Below, one piece after another: positions 36,217-47,700 of a stretch of DNA of 64,000 bases. The stretch is taken from NCBI GenBank assembly GCA_013180625.2, contig SNVD02013006.1:1-64000 (forward strand), given 5' to 3'. Numbering within the stretch: the stretch's first letter is position 1; each line of letters opens with the position of its first letter. The position numbers were made by a program, and so were the translations under genes. The DNA is from Boswellia sacra. Taxonomy: Eukaryota > Streptophyta > Magnoliopsida > Sapindales > Burseraceae. The notes under the pieces were generated by a model. That model was given only the letters and a program-made list of their open reading frames with translations. It was not told where the DNA came from and ran no database searches.

Positions 36217-37848
36217 TTCTACAACTTGTAGCCCTAAAAAATAACCTATAATTTTATTCTACCATTGTGACAACCTTCTCTTTATGGTGGCAATATAACA
36301 CAGTATCGAGAATTTTTTATGGCCCTTGAAAAATTCTGGTCGGAAATGAGCCCTTTTGTTGTCGTGTTCATTAAAGCATCAATAATGGTAGTTACAAACA
36401 ATGTAAAATGCCAAAATGAATCATTATTTACAATGTCTTACCATTTACAAGATACCACAACTCTTTTTACATTCTCTGTTTGCACCTATTGGAAAAGCAA
36501 ATTGTGGAGTAACTTCTTGACAAAAGCCTATCATACAAATCCAAAAGATATCCGAAGTCAATCTCTATACCAAAGCAGTTCTTGCTGACGAGGGGAAAGC
36601 TTGGACTTTATCCAATGAATGCATTCCAAGCTAGTCATATTCGTTACTATTGCATTGAAATGATTTAAAATGGGCATTTCAAATCAAATGTCACTATGGC
36701 TACCTAGGATCCATCTTTCAACCTAAAATGTTGTAAAACAAAAGTCAATACACACAAACAACCAAAATAATCAAAATATAATTCGGTAAAAAGGTTTGAT
36801 AGTTCAATATGTAAATCGTAAAACTATCAAATAGTTTGATATGTTGTTCATCAAACCATTGACCCATGTTTTGACGAGTTCTATTGTAGTTCGACAGGTC
36901 AACAACCATTTAACAAAAGTTTTTTTGACAATTCGATTAGAGGTTTGACAGCTACAACTAAAACCTAATGGTTTGATAGTTCTATTATTGCTTAAGACTG
37001 GTTCGACAACGAGTTCGACGGTTCGACAATTCGAGCCATCCAGACCCAATCAGATCAACATCTCCTACACTCGTCAACATCATCATCCATTGAATCAAAA
37101 AACAACAAAAACAAAAAACCAAATTCCAATCCCCATTGTTAACACAATTAAAATTCCTAAATTCACAAAAAAAAAACCTCCACGTTCATTTCTCTCTTAA
37201 AATTCATAATCGAATCACATGACAAATAAAAGTCCACAAGTTTGCATGATATCACAAGTAGTTTCTAAAACACAATGAAATGATAAACAATGGGTTTGAT
37301 GGGACTTTCCTGGAGAATGGTAGAGATTGATTTGAACTATGACCCTTTGTCTTCTCCTCGTCGTTTCTCTCTCTGAAAACATGATCACACTCTATTTTCA
37401 AAACTTCAGCACCTCTTTCTACGTTTTTTGAATAACAAATAGCTTGTGTATTGAATGGAAAATGGAAGTAAAAGAGTAATGAAGTGTAACCATTAAAGAG
37501 TATTTGATTTCTTGTTGGGAAGGAAGAGAGTAATGGAAAGGTTAGTCTAAGGGTATAAATGTCTTTTTATCGATGGGGGCCATGGGATGAATTTTATTTT
37601 GGCTATTGGGTTGTTTTTAGAATATCTTTTTAGTATCCACATACAGTGATTTGACAATCCTCGGTCATAAGTTAGAGTTTAGGAATAACTTTGTCGTCCA
37701 CCCCTTGGTTTCTTCAATGACATGTCATCCAATAGCAAACAACTTGATTATACCTTTTTTTTTCTCTTCAAACTTCTTGATTATCCATTCTATTTTTTTA
37801 TAAATATAGCTAATAAAAAAACTGGGAAAAAGGCAAAACAAGTGGGAC
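36217..37848. other. Non-coding flank of S2 to the first Harbinger-like element
   Basis: Joins to 26268 once S2 and one target copy are removed. Around 36790-37040 motifs built on gtttgat and ttcgacaattcga recur irregularly. Short A-rich tracts lie at 37090-37180. No credible coding frame, RNA gene or terminal repeat was identified. Confidence 0.4.
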
Positions 37849-37851
37849 TTA

Positions 37852-38885
37852 GTGGTTGTTTGTTTCCATCACTTAAAACTTAATAGGACTTAACACTTAA
37901 TAGGACTTAATTTATATCACTTAGTAACATATTTGTTTACTCTTTTACATACTTCTTAAAAAAAGTGGTAAGGAAATATCTTAACTTTAATATGACTTTT
38001 TTATCTTTGCAATAGAAAATGTAAAATGTTTGGATTCTATTTATTATGATCTTTTAAAGGTTAAATAGTTAATAAAATTAAACTAAAATTATCAATAATT
38101 ATATATTTAATATTTTTTAAGTATATTTTTTAAATTATTAAATTTATTTTTTAATTTCTAATTATTTTTATTTTATTTAAATTTATTCTTTTTAATCATT
38201 AATCAAATTTTCTTTAAATTAGTTATTTTACTTAAAATTATCTTTTTTTATATATTTTTCTCCATCAATTTTAAATGATTTTATCCCTAACTAAAATTTC
38301 AAAAAATATTTTTTCTCTCTCCTATAAAGCTCCTCCCCTCTTTGTTGTGCTATTTTCTTTCCTCTTCATTGATTCTCTCTCCACTGTTTCTTCTGTCCTT
38401 TTCTATAACCCCATCATGTTGAAAAGTCCAAGCGACATTGCTCACCACCCATCACAGCCGCATCGCACATGATCCTCAAAACGACACCACACCGACCCCC
38501 TGAAACGACACTACACTTGAAGTTGAATTGAAAGTTGAAATGCAAACATGATGGAGCAGCTCAAAACCATGACGAAGAGGAGAAGAAAACCATGACGAAG
38601 AGGAGAAGAAGAAAACAATGATGACAAGGATCTAAGAAATTCGTTCGTAAGAGTGGGATTGGGAGCGACAGAAATTGTTGAAATAATTTTGATTATAGAA
38701 GAGCAGTTTTGTTATTTCCCTATTTTCAGACATTAGGTAAAAGAAAAAGTGATAAATTTTCACTTTTTATATTAAGATAATTTCATCTGAAAATAAGTGA
38801 TTAGATTGCAAAACAAACATCTTAAATTTTATAAACCTCTTAAATCTAAATAGAATAAGATATAAGTGCTTAAACAAACAACCCC
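37852..38885. mobile_element. Harbinger/Tourist-like element, 1034 bp
   Basis: Ends gtggttgtttgttt and, reversed, ggggttgtttgttt (14 bp, one mismatch), with TTA on both sides (37849-37851 and 38886-38888). TTA target duplications and ends of this kind are typical of PIF/Harbinger elements and Tourist MITEs. The interior is AT-rich apart from a GC-richer patch (about 38440-38640). It encodes no transposase. Related ends are seen in the element at 39415-41040. Confidence 0.7.
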
Positions 38886-39202
38886 TTAGCACTGAAAATT
38901 TAGATGGTATGATAATGTTCAAGTCAAATGGAGCTATAGGTCGATATGTTTTTTTAGTTTTTTTTTTTTTTTGGTATGGAATGTTATTGTCTGAAAATTA
39001 ATAAGTATTGAGATTTGATTATTAAAATAGACATATCGAAAGGTATCTAATCATTATTGAGATGTCAAATGTTAGTGTTCAACAACCATAAAAATAAGTA
39101 TTGGATTATTGGCTTGTCGAATATGGTTATGACATCAAATTTTGTAAAAAGTGATCAATTTTCAATAAACTCTCCTAATTTGGGTATTTGTTTAATGAGT
39201 AG

Positions 39203-39380
39203 TTATGATACTCTTACAAACTATCCATACAAAAATTACTTATATGAACTTATGTGGCATTATTAAATAATTGACACATCATTCACATTAATTAATGTAA
39301 TTAAAAATGAAAATTCACTAATGCAATAAAAATAATGACACGACATTTTATATGAATAAGTTTGTAAGAATAATATTATC
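39203..39380. mobile_element. Small MITE with imperfect inverted ends
   Basis: Left end gatactcttacaaactatcc; the reversed right end reads atattattcttacaaactta. The middle contains gtggcattattaaataattgacaca. The same left-end theme appears at 50728-50770 (gagtaatgctactcttacaaac) and, more AT-rich, at 56416, so the window holds three members or fragments of one family. Target duplication not clear. Confidence 0.5.
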
Positions 39381-39414
39381 TTTTTAATTTCCCCTTAACA
39401 AAATAAAAGAGTTA

Positions 39415-41040
39415 GGTGGTGTTTATTTTCATCACTTAACACTTTTTAGATCTAAACACTTTTTAGGACTTAATTCAAACAACTCAAAATTATGTTTGTT
39501 TATTCTTTTATATAGCTCTTAAAAAAAGTGGTAAATTAGCATCTTATTTTTAATATGATATTTTTACTCTTATAATAAAAAATATAAAATATTTATATTA
39601 CATTTGTACAAGTTCTTAAAATTAAATCAAAATTCTTTTTCATTCAAATAACTAATCTTATATTTATTACAATCTTTTAAAAATAAAATAGTTAATAAAA
39701 TTAAACTAAAATTCTTTTTCTTTTACTATTTGTTACAATCTTTTAAAAAATTATTTTTTATTAAATTTAACAATTCAAAGTTATTATAATCATCTTACAA
39801 GTATTTAAGATATAAGATTATATACACACATATAATATATTAAATTAACCATATAATTTGTTCTCCAAAAGATATTTTGATTGATTAATTAGATATTTTA
39901 AAGTTTAAAGTTTTCTAATTAATTTGAATGTGAAATATTTATTTTTGTTATGAAAATTAAAATATATGGCTTTAAATATGTTGTATACTGTAAAATAAAT
40001 AGTTTACAAAATTAAATTGAAATATTAATATAGTAATAAATTAATAAGCTTACTTATTATAAAAACCAATATATTTATATTTTGTTTGATATAAGTTAAG
40101 ATTATCAATAATTATATACTTTAATTATTTCTTAATTAATTTATTACATTAAACTTTTATTTATTTTAATTTTATTAACCAATGCATGTAAAACAAGTCA
40201 AATTTTAAAAATTCAAATGCATATTTATTAAATAAATTATATTATTGTAATTAATCTTTTTATATATTTTATAACATATATATACATAATTTAATTTTTA
40301 CATTAAAATTTGAATTTCAAATGCAATAAGTAATATTATATTATTTAAATATTTCATTTAAAACAAAAAATAAAAGATTTTGAAATTTGGGTCCCCGAGC
40401 CACCGTCCGCTGTTGATGTAGCGTGTTTCGTACATCAAATACACCATCATGATCGGATTTAACCAATCTACAAGGTAGTTGAAATATTTCTTGCTGAAAT
40501 AATGGCTTTTCGCCTAAAATGTCCGAAAACATTTGGCGATCAAATGTTTTGCCTTTAACGGACAAACGGTGCCATTTCTTGCAAAAGCAATCTGACAACC
40601 ATGTAGAGAGAGCCGAGATAGTCATGATGGTACTAGCGGTGTCGCCGGATACGCGGTCCCGACAATGGTTGGCGGCAGTTGGCCAACAGTGACAACGAAT
40701 GCTGGTGGTTGGTCAGTTTCTAGAATTTGAATAAAAAATAAAATATTCAATATTAATTTATTTTTATTTTTAATAAGATATATTTTTAATTAATTATATA
40801 ACTTTTATTAATTGAATGTAAATGGTATTTATAGAATAAAAAATTATCACAATAGGACAGTTTAGACATTTCAAATTTTTTAGACATTTTGAAGAAAAAA
40901 AGTGATAAATTTTTACTTTCTATTTTCAGACAAATTCATTTAAAAATAAGTGATTAGATACAAAAACAAACATGCAAAATTTTTTTAGTCTCTTACATCT
41001 AAATGAAATTCAAATTTAAGTGGCCCAATCAAATGGACCC
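39415..41040. mobile_element. Harbinger-like element, 1626 bp, diverged relative of the first
   Basis: TTA lies on both sides (39412-39414 and 41041-41043). The left end ggtggtgtttattttcatcac and what follows match the first element (actttttaggacttaatt; cttaaaaaaagtggta). The right subterminal part also matches (gtgataaatttttac; aaaataagtgattaga). The terminal repeats themselves have diverged. The interior is very AT-rich except for a GC-richer block at about 40385-40735 holding an ORF. Confidence 0.6.
40341..40625 (-). CDS. 94-aa ORF in the GC-richer core of the Harbinger-like element, unknown
   Basis: Frame beginning MTISALSTWLSDCFCKKWH with normal-looking codon variety, in contrast to the AT-rich sequence around it. 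Contains FDRQMFSDILGEKPLFQQE. I do not recognise it, and it has no visible DDE motif. Two readings are possible: a captured exon of a host gene, as Pack-type elements carry, or a scrap of an accessory protein of the transposon. The last residues run into AT-rich sequence and are probably not original. Confidence 0.3.
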   Translation of the reverse strand: MTISALSTWLSDCFCKKWHRLSVKGKTFDRQMFSDILGEKPLFQQEIFQLPCRLVKSDHDGVFDVRNTLHQQRTVARGPKFQNLLFFVLNEIFK

Positions 41041-41043
41041 TTA

Positions 41044-41777
41044 GTAATTCTTTATGTTTTAGAAGTTTCAATGAGACAAAGATGCAAACACAAAACAATG
41101 GAAATTATATCAATAGATGACTGCTATACATCTATGATTTCGGTTTCATAAATACAATATTCAAACTAAAACAAATGAATATTGGAGGTGGAGGTTTGCA
41201 TATACGGAAGTATATAAGGTGGTAAATTGATTATAGATATATAAGCTATTGTGTCTATAAGTATGGTAGAATTTCATCAAATCTCATGATTTTCTGAATT
41301 GTGATACTGATATTAAATCATTCTTTTATGCCTTAACTTGTTTGTAAAATCTACAAGTTAAAAACTCAATTTAACGAATTAGTAGCCCAAAAACAATGAA
41401 GAAGACGAATTTGAAGCAGACAAAATGTTTTTATTATCGTTGTATAAAACTAAACATTTATTTAGCATGACGTTAATGATTATTTAACACAATTGGGTTG
41501 TCTAACAAGTTAACCGGACAACGTGATAACAGACATCTGGCTTTGTAGACAATAGAGAAAATTATGATTCAAGTATTTTTTTAAAGATGTGTGTGTTAAT
41601 GAAGAAAAAAAGGGGGTGAGAAATGTAATTAAAAGTAAGGACAGGGACAGATTGAGAATCTTTGAAATATTCTGACCGTTAATAGTTTCCCTCCTTTTTG
41701 GCTTGAGCATCGGATCACATTTCAGAATTGGGGATTTTATAACAAAATTTTCTCGTCAATCAATCACTTGGCTACCC
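41044..41777. promoter_or_regulatory. Upstream region of the SCD2-like gene
   Basis: 734 bp between the Harbinger-like element and the start codon. AT-rich, becoming more balanced after about 41690. No clear TATA box could be chosen. An in-frame extension back to 41703 exists but lacks family similarity, so this is most likely promoter plus 5' UTR. Confidence 0.35.
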
Positions 41778-44700
41778 ATGGACAACAGATTGAAGCCGGT
41801 TTACATACGCCAGAAGAGCCAAACAGGCGCCCCCTCCTCCCCCAAAGCATCCCACCGCCACGTCCGCTCCGGTTCAGTTGGTTTGTCCAATGTCAGAAAA
41901 GCGCACACCAAAGCCGCCGCCCAAAGATTGGCTGCCGTCATGGCTCACAAGCCCTCTGATGAGAACGACGACGACGACGACGACGATCCTTCTCATGATT
42001 ATCCCCCCACTGGGACTGGCGGCATCGGACTTGCCGGTGGAAGAGCAATGCCTTCCCGCTCTCCTTTGGTAAAAAAAAAAAAAAAAAAAGGGACATTTAT
42101 CATCGCATCCTTTTAATTAAGAAATCGTCTAATTTTTCAATCTTCTCTTGCATTAATTATAAAATGTCAAGGTTGTAATTTCACATTACCTGTCTGTTGA
42201 AATGGAAATGCAGATGAAGCCTATTCCTCAAAGGCGCATGCAGGTGATGAGCCAACCGCCGGAACTGGAGGATGATGAGGCTTACAGCTTCGTCAGTGGT
42301 ACTGCAAGCATTGGTCTTGCTGGGGGAAGGGCTGTGCAGACACGCTCTGCTGCGGTAACCACGATTTATGCTCGTTAATTAAGAATATTATTAATTGCTC
42401 TTTATTGTATTATTATTAGCCTAATTCTGTGAAGCACTATCAAATTTTATTTGACGATCGATGTAGTTTGCTAACAAATAACAAACATTTACTTGCAATA
42501 GAACAAACATTTACTTGCAATAGAACTTAATCCCCATATTCTCTCTTTCAGTATACATGCCGAGAAATGATATTTTATTCATACTTGTTTTTTTTCCCAA
42601 AAACAAAAAAAAGTTATATGTTTTATGACATGCAGTCCAAAACTACACCACAAAGGAATAAACAAGAGACAGTGAACCAACCAAACAATGAGGACAATAA
42701 TGAGAACCATGATTATAGTAGGGCAAGTGGTGGACTTGCTGCTAGAAGGGCCATGCGAGCAACGCCTCTTATGGTATCTGTTACGAATACTGTTTAAATT
42801 CTTTAAATGTATTGTGTTTGTGCTTGTTAAGCTAATGCTGCTGAAAAAGCCTACATTTCAGTTGAAGTCCAACGATGTAGAGAAATATAGTCGAAGCTAA
42901 ATGACTCCATATGGTATTGGTTATAGTACTGTAATGCACATTGAAGCTTGATCATTATGTGTTCTGTTACACCTTAATTGCGTTGGTTCCTTCAGCATTG
43001 AACTGAAGGTTTAATTAATTCGTATATTGCATAAGGAATTGCATTCATTACTTGATTCTAAAGTTTTGATTGCAGAATATTTCTGTCGCTTTGTGCTATT
43101 TTAGTTTGCATAGGTGGAATAGATGTTACATTCATATAAGTTCTTATATTGACTTATGTGATAAAATGCAGACCAAAACTACACCTCAACAACAGACTAC
43201 TGAGGACTCTGATGAAAACTATGATTATAGTAGGATGAGCAGTCCAGTGGCCATTGGATTTTCTGGTGGAAGGCCCCTCCGGTCACCCAGACCTATGGTA
43301 ACTATCTATAAATATTGATTTGAATTCTCGACTTGTATTATGCTTTTCAAATCAATGTTTAATAAAAAGAATAACTTTTAGCTAACAAGCAACTTTGAGA
43401 AACCTGGGTCTAACAAAGCAATGAATTATAATGGAAGTTAAAAGATCAATATTGTATACTAATAATTGTGATACTACTTCACCTGTTAATTGAAGTATGT
43501 TGGTATATATTCCACTATAATTTCAGTGCATGACCTAATTTAGATTTGAAAACATTGTTATAGATTTTGCAAGCGTCATTCTATTCCAAAGTTCTAAAGT
43601 TTAAGTTGCAGATTTAGCTATTTATTCTCCCATAGTTTTGATTCCTAGAACTTGATATCATTTTCATATAGGTTTTTATATTGATTTACTCTATGAAGTG
43701 CAGACCAAAACTGCACCTCAAAAACATAAGCAAGAGATAGTAAACAAATCATCCAATGAAGATAATGATGAGGACAGCGACTATAGTAGGGTGAGCGGGA
43801 AAGCAAGTATTGGGCTTGCTGGTGGCAAGTCCGTGCGGTCACCATCTCCTGTGGTAACCATCTATGAATATTTATTCAGCTTGTTGGCATCTATGATGGT
43901 TGATAAGCTAACTTTGTGGAGGAAGCACAAATTTCAGTTAACAAACATATTTGCGGGAAAAAAAAAAAGTCTAGTGATGCAAAGAAATAAAGTTGAAGCA
44001 CAAATAACTATAATTTTCATAGTTCAGATATAGTAACATTTATTTTGGGGCTTGTTGGTGATATATTGTTTTGTAATTTAATTTGCATGGCCTTATAGTA
44101 TTTGACTTGAACAAATTCAAATATGATTATAGGATCTTTTATCACAATCTAATTCTGAAGTTCATAATTCTGCTCATTTTAACCCCTTTATGCTCCTTTA
44201 ATTGGCTTGCATTGAAATTGATCACATTCATGTAAGTTTCTACATCAACTTTTATAATAAAGTGCAGACCAGAACTACACCTCAAAGGAATAAGCAGGAA
44301 ACAGGAAGCCAAACAGTCAACGAGAACAATGATGAGGACTATGATTATAGCCGGGTGAGCGGCACAGGGAGCATAGGGTTTTCTGGTGGAAGGTCCATGC
44401 GGTCACCCTCTCCTATGGTAACTCTCTGACTATTGATTTAGATTCTTGGCATGTGTTTTGTTTGTTAGGTTAAAGCTATAGAATACTCATAACTGTCTTG
44501 AGTATTGATTTGGATTCTTGACAGGTATTACGTGTAAACTATAGAAGACTCATAAATTTCAGTCTCCATACAATTTTGTTTACAATAATCTGGTGATGCA
44601 GAGAACTATAGTTGAAGATAAAAGAATATAATAAAGTGATGAGACTATGAGATTCATATGAAACTTGTTTTTGACATATTGCATTATAACTTAATGCACA

Positions 44701-47700
44701 TTTCAACATCATACTGTATTCCATTATTATCCTTTTACATGGAAATTGATACACATATGTATAGGTTCTTCTATTGACTTACGCAATGAAGTGCAGACCA
44801 AAACCACGCCTCAAAGGAATAAACAAAACCATTCAGTCGATGAGGAAAATGATGAGGACTATGGTTATGATTTGGTGAGCGGTAAGGCAAGCATTGGACT
44901 AGCTGGTGGAAGGACAATGCGGTCACCCTCTCCTGCGGCAAGTGTCAATAAATATTAATTTGGATTCTTGGCTTGATTTGTTTTTGTTCAGTTAATTTTT
45001 GTTGAATATGCATGATTTTCATTTCCCAAGAAATTCTTTGAAAATGAGAACCCGGTGATGAAAATGAAAATAGAAGTTGAAGCTAAAATGGTTCTGAATT
45101 ATAGTCAAGATACTAATTCCATGCTTGTCATGTTGTAAGGAAGTCCTCGATCCAGGATGTTCCTCTGCTTTATGGACGCTATACTCTTTTAGCATCTTAC
45201 AGTGCACATAGCATCAAAACATGAAAGTATTGTGGCCAATATTGGACAAATACTCTTTCAAAAGCATATTTATGGAACTAAATTTTAATTAACCATTTTT
45301 TTACACATGGAATCAGGCTCTCATTATCACATTTAAGAGATTTTATAATTCCTATAGTGTTGCTATTTTGTTGTTTGTTTAGCCATTATGTTTCTAGGTT
45401 TTGCATCTCTGGAATTTGATTTTATGGATGTAAAATGTTCTTCTATTGGTTATAATTGAAATTGCAGACCAAAACCGTAGCTCAAAAGCATACACAGCTG
45501 GTGGCAAACCAACTAGCAGACGACAATAATGAAAATGACACCTCTCATGTTCCTAGCATGCCAAGTGGCAGGGTGAGCATCGGTCGTGCTGGTGGAAGGG
45601 CAATGCGGTCAGCTTCTCCCATGGTAATGGGATATAAACGGTTTTGACTTTGTTTGATGTTCAATTTTTGTTTTGTCAAGCTAATATTACAAAATAATAA
45701 GTTCGGGTTGATTATTTATATTTATACTGTTTGTGTGGAGTACATCTATCCACATATCTATTTTAAATTCTTGGAATAGAATACAGTAGGCATGCTTAAA
45801 TCTTCCCTGAGCTAACTTTTAAGTTTAGAGCTATAACGGTTTAACGGTTAATTGATTCTTTCTACTGACATATACTTGAGCTTAGGATAATGTGCACTTG
45901 ATGAGCAGTTTTAGTGCATGATATTTATCAATGATGTTTTATTTGTATTTTTTTTTATCCTAATATAACGTGCATAACGTTATGATAAGGTAAATTGAGA
46001 AAAATTATGATGATGTCCATTGTGAAGTTGGCCAAAGTTAAAAGTTCTGTGACCACCTTTCATGTTAAACTTTACACTGTTGGTCATTTAGCTGCCATGC
46101 TTTCTTGAGCCTTTGTGCAAATGATGTAGGACTTGGCACTTGGCCTATGCATCAAGTTGGCTTCTTGATCAAGTTTTAGATCTATAGGGTGCAAACACGT
46201 TGATGTTGCCACTAAATGTTCCAAGATATTGCTTTCATTTATTATTGTTCATGTTACTTCTGAAAATCTTACTTGAGGATTTTGTGATGTTTCTATTAGT
46301 CAGTTTGCACCTATCAAGAAGATCGTCCTGCTGCACATTCAACATCCGACACTCGATCATCTTTGTCGGTAAATTCCATCGAACAACCACCAACAGCTCA
46401 TTCAACATCAGTTGAACGACCATCACATTCCATCAACTCAGTAGAACACCCTCTACCTGCACATTCTACAATGATTGGTCAATCATCTCAGTCAAGCAAT
46501 TCTATAGAAACTCCTCTTGCTCCAACATCAGCTGGTCACCCACAGTCAAGAGTAAGAACAGCCCTAACAGGACCTGCTGGAGGACCTATACCACTAAGGC
46601 CTCCTTCTTCTACAGTTTCACAAGAAGCTCCTAGTCAGAATCTGAGGGATAAAAGGCATCTTTCTGTTCAAAACTTAAGTACTTTTGAATTTTTAGCTGA
46701 TTATATTGTTAACATAAATTATATCTATTTTCCTTCGGGTTGAAGTTTGAATCAGAAATATTATAGTTTTGACTATCACTCACGATATGTTGGTTTGTCC
46801 CTTAATCTATCTCTCTATTGAACATGATCTCGAATTTGTTATTTTGTGCATTTTGAAAATTGATTTTATATGTCTAACTTTTCTGTTTTGTCAACAAGCA
46901 GAGTTTCAGTAGATCTTGGGAGTCTGAACAACTTAAGGGAAGCTGGTAAGGAGCGTCCTGCTTCTGCTCTACAAGATGGGGTACGCCTTTATAACTCATA
47001 AATGTACAAGCTTCTATGGCTCATGGTTTGCTGTTTTTCTTAATTAGAATATTATATATTATAACATAGATTACATCTGTTCTTCTGCTTTATTTTTACC
47101 ATTAGTTTCATTTCAATTCATTAACAATCCCCACATTCTACTTTAGAGGACTAGGAGTTAAGACTCCCAAAATAAGTATCATTTCACCTATCGTTTGATT
47201 CTTCGTACAGTCTTTCATTGTAACTTACAATAAATTTATTGAATTGTGAGTTAAGACTGCTAGGGATGAGGTATCATATGCTTTGAAGCAGCTCCAAGAA
47301 GCTGAGGACGAAATTAGATCGCTTCGAGCCATGACTCTGAGAATGATACTGACTCAGGAAGAGATGGTTTTGATATTATCTCATTATAACATTTGTCATT
47401 TCTTTTCGATTTTACTTCTCCACATCACGGTTATGTAATATACAGTTTTTGTTTTAGGAAGAGGTTGTTTTAAAGAGGTGTTGGCTTGCCCGATACTGGA
47501 ATTTATGTGTTAAACACGGTATGGTCTTTTATTTTATTATTATTATTTTAAAAAAATTTCATTGTCTTTAAGACTATGTATTTTACATACTTCTATTCGT
47601 CTATACACAAAGACTAATGCATTAGGCACATGTATATATTCTATGTTAGCTTTGGTCAATGCCAATTTCATGACATGACACATGATGCATTCAATTTCGT

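Noticed and set aside
36804..37049. 81-aa minus-strand frame with repeated RT(I/V)E-like motifs
   Set aside because: Comes from irregular repeats of a short motif; no family recognised.
41703..41777. Upstream ATG in frame with exon 1 of the SCD2-like gene
   Set aside because: The extra 25 residues have no family likeness; family members begin at the MDxR-like start, matched at 41778.
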